From contig NC_060886.1 in the NCBI RefSeq assembly GCF_014805685.1, positions 21,228,108 through 21,292,107 of the forward strand: a DNA stretch of 64,000 nt. The letters run 5' to 3'. Below, piece by piece: positions 17,444 through 30,534 of the stretch. Under the pieces are notes generated by a model. That model was not told the origin of the DNA, ran no database searches, and saw only the letters and a list, made by a program, of their open reading frames with translations. Position numbers and translations under genes: made by a program. Positions within the stretch are counted from its first letter, which is position 1. Each line of letters begins with the position of its first letter. Source of the DNA: Silurus meridionalis. Taxonomy: Eukaryota; Chordata; Actinopteri; Siluriformes; Siluridae.

Positions 17444-17495
<52 letters not shown>
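17444..17495. repeat. (TG)n microsatellite
   Basis: About 26 uninterrupted TG units. Confidence 0.96.
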
Positions 17496-17496
<1 letters not shown>

Positions 17497-17599
17497 TTTT
17501 ATGCATGGGAGTATAATAACCTATATTTAATACATTTAAAAAAAACCAATGAAGTATTAAATAAATAATGACAAATAAATAAGAACACACATGAAACAA

Positions 17600-18171
17600 T
17601 AGTAACAAGATTCGACTATCACCCTTTTGTCCCTTTCCGCTTTCCGTAGCAGTACACTAGTATACTATTTAGTGTGTAAGGGTAGTATGCTGCAGTAAGA
17701 ATAGGGGTGTGTCGCCTGTACTTACTGCGTAGTGCGATACAAACACTGGCTTGGTCTATGTAGAATTCCGGTTGTGTTATCGCTTGTGTTATCAATGACT
17801 TTCGGAAACTTCTAAAAAATGCAACAAAGTCTCTTGGAAATGTATATTCACACATGTCTCGGGTTAGATCGTGGTCCCTAAGGAGAGGGTGGAATTGCGA
17901 TGGTGTTCCGAAGTTGTGTAAGTATCGGAAGAAGAATGACTAACTTTCTGTTCTTTGAAGAAGAGCTGTACATTCACTTGCAGCAATGATACACCCTGAC
18001 AATCAGAGCAAGTTTGTTTAATTACACTACTGTTTCAGGATAAAACAAACATCTAGTGATTTATTGAAATAATCAACTTGTTTTGGGCCCCCCCTTCACA
18101 TCAGACATGTTTATAAGGTGATGAGATGAAGACCAGAAGTGTGTGAAGATGCCAGTGGAGTGGAAACATTG
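17600..18171 (+). promoter_or_regulatory. als2: Probable als2 promoter / 5' UTR region
   Basis: This is the sequence before the als2 start exon. It is less AT-rich than its surroundings at 17610-17950 and contains AGTACACTAGTATACTATTT at about 17650-17669, a kind of motif also seen before abi2. A possible donor GTAAGT lies at 17920. Exact start and any noncoding first exon are not determined. Confidence 0.35.
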
Positions 18172-18188
18172 ATGGAGGTCCAGAAGAG
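18172..18188 (+). CDS. als2: als2 coding exon 1 (17-nt start exon)
   Basis: ATG followed by five more codon starts, ending AG before the donor gtactt at 18189. It leaves two bases of a split codon. Joined to exon 2 at 18972 it reads [17 protein letters not shown], which lines up with the human start MDSKKRSSTEAEGSKERG. The tiny start exon, the phase and the Ser-Ser then acidic pattern all agree. Exon 2 alone has an in-frame ATG at 18961, but it lies before the acceptor (tag at 18969-18971), so it is intronic. The 5' UTR and promoter probably lie within about 17.6-18.17 kb; the transcription start was not located. Confidence 0.8.
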
Positions 18189-21100
18189 GTACTTGAATTC
18201 CAATCATATATGAATAATAGGCCAAAAGGTATTATGTTGTTGTTATTATGATTTCATTAGCCACCTTACTGGGTACACATACTATATATGTGTGCATTTT
18301 ATAATTACTATATAATTATATATTTGTGCAGGTTTATAACTACTGGTTGTATCTGTTTTATGCGCAATTTATCAACACCGTCACACACCACTGACCGGAT
18401 ATTTTTTGGATTTTGGACCACTTTCTAAGCACATCAGTGAAACTGAAATGTTAGCCCTATAGGCACTAGGTGGGTCCAAAGCTGTACTTGAGGTCTATAT
18501 GGAGCTTTGCATGTTCTCGCCATCTTTCTGTGGTTTCCTCTTAGTTCTCTGGTTTCCTCCATCCTGCCAGAAGCATAATGCTAAATTGCCCTGAGGGGTG
18601 ATTGTGTAAATGTATGGAGTCTATGGTTTGTATTGCTTCCACCCCAGAATTCCTGGGATAGGCTTCGGATTCACTGTGGCACTGGGTGTCATACAGTGAT
18701 ACCTACAAAAATCACATCAAGACTTTAAGAATTGTCCATCACCAAAATAATATCTGATATGTTTCTTCTCATTGACATATACTGTAAAGTGAGGTTGGCA
18801 TTATCTATAAAAAAACAAATACTTAAAAATTAACATATAAAGTACATCTTTATGGAAGCTTTAGCTAATAAAACAGAGTGTGTATAGCTTTACATTATGG
18901 TTTATGTAGTTTTACCTGTGGATATTCTGTATAATTTGCTGCTTTTTTTTATTTTTATAAATGTTTTATAGTTCTGAAGAAGAGGAGGGCTCGCATAACA
19001 GAGGTGTGACCTTCAGATGGCAGGGCTACTCATGCACTGTTAAACCTGTGAGGGTAATTCTTTCACAGCCTGTGCTGCAGGCTGCACTGGGGATCAACCA
19101 TGGAGTTTTACTTACAAGTGGTACATACCTGTTATATTTGTTCATACTTAGGTTGACTCAATTTTGAGAGGTCTTGTGTGACCTCATGCATTTCATTAAC
19201 ATTCTTAAAATTGAGTTGTGTTTAAAAGACTGACTTGTTAAACGTCCTTCTTTTCCAGGTGGCCTTGTATACAGCTTTGGAGAGCTTCCATGGAAGAGAG
19301 ACTTGAAGTCCCAGACAGTTGAACCTGTGCTGGAAAGTGCTTTAACTGGCCACCATGTGGTCCGTGTGTCTACAGGAAGTTTTCACTGTGGTGCTGTAAC
19401 AGAGGAAGGTATAGTGCACATGTGGGGTGAGAACTCCCATGGCCAGTGTGGTATCTCCGGTTTAAGTGTTGTCCCTAATCCTACACCAATCAACATTGTG
19501 GATGAAGAAATTATTCCTCCCGAACTCGTCCGGGTCCACGATGTGGCCTGTGGGGCACAGCACACATTAGCTCTGTCAAGGAAGCATGAAGTGTGGTCCT
19601 GGGGTAGTGGCTGCCAGTTAGGTCTGGTGACCACTGTGTTCCCTGTGTGGAAGGCACAGAAAGTAGAGCATCTATCAGGGAGATATGTGGTCCAGATTGC
19701 GTGTGGTGAGTTCCACAGCCTGGCTTTGGTTCGCTCGCTACCCCTTTCAGAATACACTAATCAGTCCCAGGACACATGTGGCCAGTGCAAGCAGCCTCTT
19801 TATAGTTTGATTGACAAGGATGATCATGTTATTATTTCTGATAACCATTACTGCCCACTAGGGGTGGAACTATCAGACACAAAGCCAGCATCAAAGCAGG
19901 CATCTCCAGCCTTGATGCCAAAGGTGGAGATCTCAGCAGAAGTCCCATCGAGTTCTATTGTGTTGCCTGGAGATTTTGGCTCAAGTCAAATAGCGTTGGA
20001 TGTATCTCACAGTGATGACACAGCAGGTGTGAAGGAAGTGGATCACAGTGATCCAGCCTATGAGATTACGACGGCTAGCTCTGAAAGACCACAACAACGC
20101 CGTAAACGAACCAAAAGCTCTGTTTATCCAGATGAGCAGGCTTTGAAAAACTACCTCAAAAGGATATCTGACCAGTCTCAAACAGAACAGTTTGAGATTC
20201 TTTCCAAGAAGGGTTCATGTCCTCCAAGCCGTCAGACGTCACTCAAGGATTCTTATATACCAGAACAAAACAACAAACCCACATTCCCATCATTGCCCCC
20301 AGTCACCATGATCAACGATTTTAAATCCTCATTTTCAGATGATATTGCACTGGTGACTTTACAAGACTCTGTCATAGATTCTGTCTGTGATGACACGTTT
20401 GAAGATGCGGTCATTTCTTGTGACCCTTTAAAATGTAATAACTTTGAGGAGGTCTCTGATGAAAGCTTCTCTACTGATGGTAACCAATGTCTGCATGTGT
20501 CACTGGAAGTCAAGAAGAGTGCCAGCCTGACAGACATTAGGATTGATGATTTAAATGGATGTAATCGCAGAAGATCATTACCAGGCTTAATGTCACCAGG
20601 TATTCTAAGACCGTCCACTTGTAAAATAACTCATGAATGACTTTGAAAAAAGCTACTCTGTAATCACAAGATTTGTCTCCTTTTTGTATTCTCTACCTTG
20701 CAGTATCTCCAGCTGTATTGCTTCGGTGCAACCTTGCTAAAACCAAAGGAATCAACTTAAACTTAGGGAACTCAGAGAAGGAGAATCTTCTACCGTCTCT
20801 CTCTACAGAGGTGTGGACTTGGGGCAGAGGTCAAGAAGGCCAGCTAGGTCATGGCGACACTTTGCCCGGGTTAGGCGGATCTTATATTGTTATATAAATT
20901 ATTATATATGTATATTATTTGGCAATAGCGATCATTGTAATATTATATAATTATATACATATTTTTCCTACATAATCGTCAGGTTACAGCCACTATGCAT
21001 AAAGAGCTTAAACAACAAAGAAGTTATCAAGATTGCTGCTGGATCGTGTCATTCTTTGGCTTTGACAGCTCAGTGTCAGGTGACTGCAAAGTGAAGTGTG

Positions 21101-21739
21101 TGATTTTTACATTTTGTCATTTTGGTGCTTATTACAATGTAATAATCTCAATGTTCTCATATTTATGTTTTTTAAAGGTTTATTCTTGGGGTTGCAATAA
21201 ACTAGGCCAGTTGGGTCAAATGAGCTCTCACAACACTGTACCACAGCATGTGAAGGTATTAAGCCCATCACTTCTGTTTTTTTACATAGGAAATTGTTGT
21301 ATGGGATGATTACTGTTGGTTTAGGATGGTTTTGCACTAGAGTTGCTATGAGATTGCTTTAAGATTGCAATTGCCAGGAATAGTTTCGCACTCAGGTCTG
21401 TGAACAGTTTATAACTTCAAACAACAAAATAGACTGCATATAAAACAATACTGATATTTACATATTTATAGAAGGGGATTATTTATAACCACATAATCTA
21501 GTATCAGCCAAATTAGGACAGGTTCCGTTTCCACCTGGTTTCTTCCTCATATTATCTCAGGGAGTTTTTCCCTGTCACCTTTGTCTCTGGATTGCTCATT
21601 AGGGATAGATTTATAAGCCTAAATGTATTCATTTAAAATGTATATTGTGAATGAATATAATATATTCATTATATATAATATTTTAATATTTTTTAAAATG
21701 ATACATATATATAAATATATAAAATGATACATACAATTA

Positions 21740-21829
<90 letters not shown>

Positions 21830-24800
21830 TAGTCGCCGACTTACGACCACGATTGGGACCAGTCGTAACACGGTTTGGTCATAAGTAGAGTAAGCTATAT
21901 GTACAGTATTGTGAAATTATGCCGGTAGCTGTGTGTGTTTGTGTGTGTATAAATATAGTAGAACAATGTTTAATGTGCTCATTGCTTCCTTCTCTCCTAA
22001 ATTGACGTAGATGTCTGATGGTATACGTGTCTGGGATGTGGCGGCAGGGCAGGCACACACTGTGCTGCTGGCTGATGGAGACTGCTTACAACCCATATTG
22101 TATTACACTGGTGAACAGGTGCAGGCATGGAAGGACTGTCATGCAATAACCTACACACAGACACCAACTCTGCTGCCCTTCTTCATGAATGTTAGTGTAT
22201 ACAGAGATTCCAGTGTTTTCATAAAATTATACAATCTAGCGCTATACAGCAAATGTTACACAATCATCATTTCTGTAGTTGTATTGATGTGTTATTTGTG
22301 TTTGATTTTCTTTGTGTTTGTGAACGCAATTATGCAACCTCCAGCTTGGCTATGTGAGTGGCGTTTTTGCTGGAGGACCGAACTGTTTGGCTCTAGCTGA
22401 TCGAAATGTGATGGGTTTCATTGCCACTCTACACGAGATGGCATCAGCAGAGAGAAAGTTTAACTGCTTGCTCAGCACAGTGAAGAACCAGATTCTGCAT
22501 CCACTACTGGCTCGGGGTGTGTAGCAAGTCATGGAAAAAGGGTTTGGTTTGGGTGTAGTAACCTGAAGAGTCTAATGCATGACAGGAATGTAGCAGCAGT
22601 TTGGCAAGAAGTCATCTCATTATATATTGTAACATAAATTTGTATGAGTTGCAAATTTGTAATCTACTTTTAATTCCTTCTCAATATTTACAAATACGAG
22701 GTGGTATCTATTTGTATGTATTACATGCTATCACCTTCAAAATAGTCCCCTTGCTGCAGCAATACAGAACTAAAAGCGTTCCCGCCACTTCTGGAATGTG
22801 TCCTGGAAGTCTTCTTTTTAAAGTGTGTCAAGCACCTTCTGCAATTTGCACTGGTTTTTCTGCAACTGTGTCAAAACAGCAGTTTTCAACTGGTAACTTT
22901 TATATTTGGGAAGAGGGCAAATTCCCCTGGAACCAAATCTGGCGATTAGGGTGGAAGTCAAATGGTGTAGTTTCTGCCGAGAAAGTTGCGCGTGAGGAGA
23001 GCTCGGTCAAAATAGCAGACCTAGCAACGCACATTGTCAGAATAGCAGCATTTGCACACGGTACACAGGATGATGTCTTCTGGAGCGCTGACTTATAAAG
23101 GTCGGTGCTCCCTGTGAATGTGCATGCATTCTTGTGCTGCCATCTGTTGGCGTGTTACAAAACTAGTATAAAAACTTTTTGATACCACCTCGTATACATT
23201 TTGAGATGTTATTTCATTTACATTACATAATTGTTCAAAATGTTACTGCATATAGCATATAGAGAGTCCTGATATAAGGTATTTATTTATTTTATATATT
23301 TATATATGTTGTCATTTGTTTTGTTTTTTGGTTGTTTATAGAAGGAATAAGCTCATGTTTGGGCCAGACCCCTATGCAGCTGTTCAGGATTATGGCAGAA
23401 AGATACAGTAAATTGCGCCATCTAATCGGGCAGCACGCCACCTTTCTCAGTGCCTTCCTACAGCACAGAAGAGACGTGAAATCTCTAGCCATTTTTCAAA
23501 GTACAGACCATTTCCTAAACACCTATAAAAAGTGAGCATCATTAATTTGTTTACAATGCAGCCATATACCTGAATGAGTACGATACAAAATATTATTTTT
23601 TACATGTATGACAACTATGATGATTTCTATGTGTTCCTGTGCTGCTAAACTTCACAAAGCACCACTGACAGTAATAAAGCACTTACAACTGACACGCCTT
23701 CCATTCAGCTTATAAATAAACACTTGTGTCACCACCATACATTTATATCTTTTATTTTGAATAATCATGAATTGTTTCTGTTATCTTCACCACAACTTAC
23801 AGGTATAGCAGTTCTGTAGGAAACTTCCTTGTCATGGGAGGATTCCAGTCACTGGTGAAGCCCTCACAGTATGTTTCATGTTTACTTCACTATTTATTCA
23901 ATACTCTAATAAAAATTGAATTGACCACCTTTGTTTCCCCTTTCAGGGAATGTTTGGGGAAAAAGCTGGAACTGGTACAAAAACTGTTGGACCTTAAAGA
24001 GAAGAAAGTCTCGCTGAATGATTTGCTAGTAAACCTGTTTTACATGCCACTGCAACACCTGCATGACTACAGTAGACTTCTCCTGAAACTGGCTACTTGT
24101 TTTGATGTGGTAAGTGCTAAAAGTACTTTTCTAGCTTCTGAAGCTGTTTTGTGTTCTGTGTATTGTCTTGCACTGTCTTGTGTTTTCTTTGCACTGTTCG
24201 CACCAGGTTGCACACATGCACCTTATGAGGTGAAGACACTTACTAGTCCTTGGCCCTGTTTTTTTTCTGTTTCTGTGATTGTTGTTTTATGTTGTTTTAT
24301 GTAGCATCAGGGTTCTGGAGGAACGTTGTTTCATTTCAGTGTACTGCATCAGCTATATATGGTTGAAATGACAATAAAAGCTTCTTGACTTGACTTGACT
24401 TGACTTATAGTGACTTTTGCTCTAATATCACCCTTTTATTTCAGGACTCTACAGAATATCAAATGATTCAAGATGGCTATTATAAATATGAGACCTTGGC
24501 ACAACTTCTAAACAAACAGAGGAAAGAGGTGGAGAACACATATAATTTCTGGAAGAGCCTTTCAGGAAAAAGCTTGGTCAGTTTTTAAACTACTCCAAAT
24601 TTGACATGCATTAAACATACTTACAAAGATATTGCATATACAGCAGAGTGCAAAACTTTGCATTTATTGTATGATAAAAAATGTTTCTGGCAAAAATACA
24701 GAAATCCAAATCAAGTCAGGAAGAGTGTAACAACAAACATAGAGGTTTGCAAACAATTATAAAGGCAAATGTGGAACTAGTTAGAATGCATATATATAAC

Positions 24801-27800
24801 GCAAAATATATTGACTCTTATCTTAACATCTATAGAACCTAATTAACAGAAAGTGTATTATTGTTATAAATTCCATAGCTTTAATGTCTTCATTTAAATC
24901 AATTGGTCTAATAACTTTGTGTATAACTGTAAGTACTTTTCATAATCAAGCTGTTGTGAAGACTTTGCAGTTTACATTTGTTTGACTCACCTTCTTTAAA
25001 GGAGTCGCTGAGAAGGCCGCCGCGCCGACTGGTGTGTGAGAGTAGCAATAAGGGTTTGACCCTGCAGAATGCTGGCAGATTCTCAGTCAACTGGTTTATC
25101 CTCTTCAATGATGCACTTGTTCATGCACAGGTCAGTATGTGTGCTGTTGCCTAAGTCATGGTTTTTCATCTGTGGTCCATCATGTGTTTGAATTCAAGTT
25201 CACATCACAACTGTATTTTTTATTCAGGGTTCCATTCCATCTAAGAAGTTTGTAAGTATGTTTTAGATTGGCCACCAGCAAAATTATTTGTATTTACTGA
25301 CTTGGCTCAAGGCTTTCTTTATCCTTTTGGGTGATTTAAGGATTCTTTTTTTATTATTAAGCAAGTCATTGGCACTTTGTTTTCCTCTGCAAATGTTGTG
25401 GCTAAAACCTAGCTTGCCTGTGGATATTCAGCCTGCATGCTCTGTATTTCTGCTTGTCTATGCTGATTGGTTTCATTGAAAATATCTTTAATTGAGAATT
25501 CCTCATTTGTTCAGCTTTGACCTGTTGGTAATTTATAAATGACTACCCTAATTTCCGGACTATAAAGCGCACCCATATATAAGCCAAACCCACTGAATTT
25601 AACAAATATTTTTATTTTTAACTGTCTTTAAGCCGCAGGCACTAATCTACTTTACACAGACTTTAACGAAAGACACGTTACACACGGTGTAACGGGTGAA
25701 ATATGTTGCGCTTCCTATAGGAGCATAGCGGTATTTTGGGAATAGCATGCCAGAAGCGAGCTCTCCCTTCACCCTGACTCAACACGTGACAACGGCTTGT
25801 TTCTAAACTGTAGTCGACCAAGAAAGTCGTTGTTCACTGTCTTCCTCCTTCCTTTCACAACAATTTCTCTCGGGAGTTTATCTTTTGGCATCGTCGTGCG
25901 TTTAAAAATCACCCGATGGAAGTTTTTTCTCCCGATGCCGTGCAGCTCAGAACACAGGTGAGGTGCGTTTTTTCGTTTCCGTTCGGAAATTTCATTGGTC
26001 TAATGTTATGGGGTCCAGTTTTTTAGCTTGAAGTTTGTGAAACCGGGAAAAACCCAGGAAAAATTCATAAATTAGCCGCTTCGTTGTTTAAAACATGGGA
26101 AAAAAGTAGCGGCTTATAGTCCGAAAAATACGGTATACATACAGTCTCCTCCAAAATTAATTCAGCAGAAAGGACAATTCTTTGTACACTGGAGACATTT
26201 GGGTTTGAGATGAATGTGAGACAATAAATTGTGATGATGTAACTTATGAAGGTAGCATCACAGTGAATTCAGAAAACTACAGACACTTTCTGGCTGATAA
26301 TTTATGGAAAAATACATCCGTAAGCAATGCTGTACAAGCCGGGGAGAGCATCACAAAAGAAGAATGCAGTGGGTCACCGGCTTAATGCATTTATTGCAAG
26401 CAAAATATTAATATATTTACATATTAACAGTTTTACATTCATTTACTTTAAGACACATTGTTCTTATTGTTATTGTACTACTGTTTACTCAAAAATCGGG
26501 TGGTCTGCCACCAAAAGTGTCATGTTCTAAGTGTTTATCAGAAACGAAAAGTATTATCTTTTGACTTCTCCTTTTAATCTCACATCCTGATGTCTTCAGT
26601 GCACATAAAAAAGGGCCTTGTTGTTCCAATACTTTTGAAGTGCACTGTATATAAGTATGCTAGACTAAATACAATATGTATAGCAAATGTATGTCACATC
26701 AAAATCTAAAATGATGTAATGCATAGATGATTTTCGATTGACTAGTAGAATGTTACAGGTTTACATTTGCTTAACAAAATACAACATTTTATATTAAAAG
26801 CAAAGGCCTTATAAAGTTCAATGTAATTCCAAAGCTTTTTGGTCTGCTCTTCTCTCTAACCTCATGATTGATTATTTTATGCACACTGGAGGCTTGTAGT
26901 CTTTCCAGCTGATTTGTTTTTCTCATCCCTTAAGCTTGAAAACGGATTGAATAATTCTGCTGAACTGTGTGCTCACTTTCACTTTAAGTTTCTGAGCTAA
27001 TCTGCATTTTATATGTAAACATAATTATACCCAGGCATTTAGAAGATTACTTTTTACTATCCCCAAAATCGAGTAGTCTGTTCATCACTTCACCGTTTCT
27101 CTTCCTCTTCTAGTTGCTCCATGTAAAGCAGGTTTAGACAGTCTGAAATCTCTCTGTTCCCTTTGAGTGGTTACCCATTTTTCCATTTTGCTAGTTTTAC
27201 TGGTGTTCCTATGTTTAGATATTCAGACAATTACAGTGTTTTTTTTTTTTCTTAAATGTTTTCTGCTGTGTCTTCTGCAGTGCAGTGAAATATTTTTTTA
27301 TTCTTCTTTATTTGTAAACTTATAGTAGGCAATCTGATATTTTGGGTTTGAGCAATGTTTTCCAAGGCACTGGGCACAGGAAACATTTCTCAGTGGATTT
27401 TGAATCATGTATATATCAATGGTATATGTCTTTTTCTCAGTTTTCCTCTTACCATAGTTATCCTCTGGCCACACTTTGGGTGGAACCTATCTCAGACGAG
27501 AATGTGGGATTGTAAGTTACTTATTCACTTACCTTTAGCCATTACAATAACATTTGTGTATTAGTACTTACCTGGTGAGTGTTAACTACTTACATACCAG
27601 GCTTACATTCTTTAAGCTCATAACTACATTCTTTTGTTATCTTTACTTTAGCTACTGAATAAGAATCAGGATAACTAAGTCTATGACAAACTAAGAGTCC
27701 AAGGAGTTGTCCTATTCTGATAAAATGGTTTTTAAAAAATGACCCTACACATGACATTCAGTCATGACAGGCTTTCATTGTGAACGGATATGATATATGA

Positions 27801-30498
27801 GTATTTCAAGGTTCTTGCATTTAGTTTTTGAAGGATCACAGCATTTCATTCACTATTTACTCTGAATTATATGTATTTAACTTCGCTGATAATTATCCAA
27901 ATAACTTGAACAAGACGTGTGAGAACAGAGCACCCAGGCTGTTCTGTGGTCCTCTGAATACAGCAGTTTGATCACTTTAGAGTAATGTTTATGATGAGCC
28001 CTTCATTATAACATTGTCAGGTTTGGACTGAAGCTAACGACCCCTGAAGAAAGTTTCACTTTGTTGGCATCTTCATCGGAAGAGAAGGTACAACTCAACA
28101 TTATGATTATTTTAACCTGTTTATGATTCACAGATATTCAGATTGTTTACAGTCTCAGTTTTTACCAAATAGCTTGTAGTCATTTGAACAATCGTATTTT
28201 ACAGGCGAAATGATTTGATCTTGAAGTATTTTTTTATATGAATTATATACAATTTCCTAAATTAGTATTTTGTATTGCTCTGTATCTCTCGCTTTTTTTC
28301 CCTTTCTTTGATCAGACAAAGTGGCTAAGGGCCATTAACCAGGCTGTGGAAGAGGTGCTTGGAGTGGGTCAAGATAATCAGCCTCTCAATTTGAGTAGCA
28401 GTCAGAGGGCAGAGCCTCCTATTTCCCGTACTGCCACTTATATGTTTACTAAAGAGTGCAGGTTCAAAGATGCCACATACGATGGCCGCTGGCTCTCAGG
28501 CAAGCCTCATGGCAGGTATATTCATGTCTTCTGCAACATTATTATTATCCATTATAACTTGGTGATATTATAGGTTTCTATATATCTATAGTCCAGTGTA
28601 TATTTCAGGAAACTGGCCTTTCGTGATAATTCAAAATAGATGTTTTTTTTTTTATAACAAATAGATAAAAGCACTGTGCATATCAGAGCTACCAACTGCC
28701 TGGCTGAAGTTCACTTTGACTTGACTTTGACTTTTGATTTTTTTTTGCAATCTACTATATGGCACAGTAAAATCAAACCAAATGGAACAGTCCGCAGAAC
28801 CACTGTCTTCAGCTATTATTGAGCATTGTTTCATTTCTCTTTCAACAGAGGCACTCTGAAGTGGCCTGATGGCAGAGTTTACTGTGGGACGTTTAAAAAT
28901 GGCTTGGAGGATGGGTGTGTGGATCATATTAATAATAATAATTCAAAAGAATGGGATGTTCCATCATGTTTCATCATCATGTGTTTTCTGTCTCTAGGTT
29001 TGGAGACTGTGTGATGCCCAACAAGTCCAACAAGTATGATCGTTACAAAGGCCACTGGAAGGAAGGCAAAATGCATGGATTTGGAACATATTGGTAATAT
29101 GCCTGTTATGTTAAGTCATTTTGCTGCTAGCTTGTTTTTGGAATGTGTTGTTGACCCAGTGTGTCTCCTGTGCTCAGGTATGCTACAGGTGAAGTGTATG
29201 AGGGATCATTTCAGGAGAACCTACGTCATGGCCATGGCATGCTGAGTAGTGGCAGATTGGCCTCTTTCGCCAGCAGTGTGTTTGTTGGCCAGTGGGTCCA
29301 TGACAAGAAAACTGGCTATGGCGTATTTGACAACATCACAAAGTTTGTGAATTTTACATAATTTTTTAATTCGATTTTTTTTATGGTGTTCTCTTTTTAA
29401 AGTTGAACAAAGAGACTTCTGTAATAGAATGTCAGCTATGCTGTCTTTTGCCTTTCAAAGCCTTCAAGCATAAGCAATCTGGAGGAAACAGGGATTTAAT
29501 TTTGCATTAAACAGCTAGCTGTAGCTCTATTTAAACAAACTTTAAATACCCTTTGTTGAAAATTATTGTTGCATGATTTTGTTTTGATGAATTTTAAGTA
29601 CATTTTATTCCCATTTCAGAGGAGAAAAATACATGGGTATGTGGCTGGAGGACCAGAGGCAGGGCACCGGGGTTGTTGTCACCCAGTTTGGTTTATATTA
29701 TGAAGGAGAATTTAGCAATAATAAAATGCAGGTAGGTGCAAAGTATTCACTTGACATATAACTGGTTTTCAATCGTTGAATGAAGCCATTTTTATTTGTT
29801 ACCAGGGGACTGGGCTTCTGCTCTGTGATGATGACACTTTCTTTGAGGGAGAATTTTCAGAAGATTGGACATTAAATGGGAAGGTAAATTAGAATTTCAC
29901 AAAGTAGTCCTTAAGAATTGTGTAGTACAATGTTTCCGATTTCTGTTGTAATGTGTTATACAGGGTGTCTTATCCATACCTAATGGAGACTCATTTGATG
30001 GTATCTTTCTGGGCGAGTGGGGCTCTGAACTAAAAGTGAGTGGCACCTTTACAAAGCTGTGCCTATATGAGACTGAGAAGACAGAGAGTAGGACCTTGTA
30101 AGTATCCAACTAGGACGTCTCTAGGTTATGAACGTAACCCTAGTTCCCCGAGGGATTGACACGCTTCGCCGAAACGCTTTGGGAACTCCCCAAAGCGTTT
30201 CGACGCAGCTCGAGTTCCCGAAGGGAAACTATATAATAAACTTTTCTGTGCTCATCTAAATTTACCTCTCTGTGGATGATAATGTTGAACTTGCCAGATT
30301 GTAGTGTTTTTTTCTTGTTCGTTAGTGAGGTTGGGCGGTATGCTGTCCCGTCTGAACAGAAATGGACAGCTGTGTTTGAGGAGTGCTGGAACCGGCTGGG
30401 TTGTGAAACCCCAGGAGTGGGAGAGAAAGAGAGAGCCTGGGAGAACATTGCAGTCATACTGACAACCAGCCGCAGGCAGCAGAGCAACAGGTAGGCAT

Positions 30499-30534
<36 letters not shown>

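Noticed and set aside
19383..19757. 124-codon minus-strand ORF inside als2 exon 3
   Set aside because: Exact antisense of conserved RCC1-coding exon; no family features of its own.
22601..23098. 165-codon plus-strand ORF
   Set aside because: It is antisense to the mariner-like element with inverted ends at 22695 and 23194.
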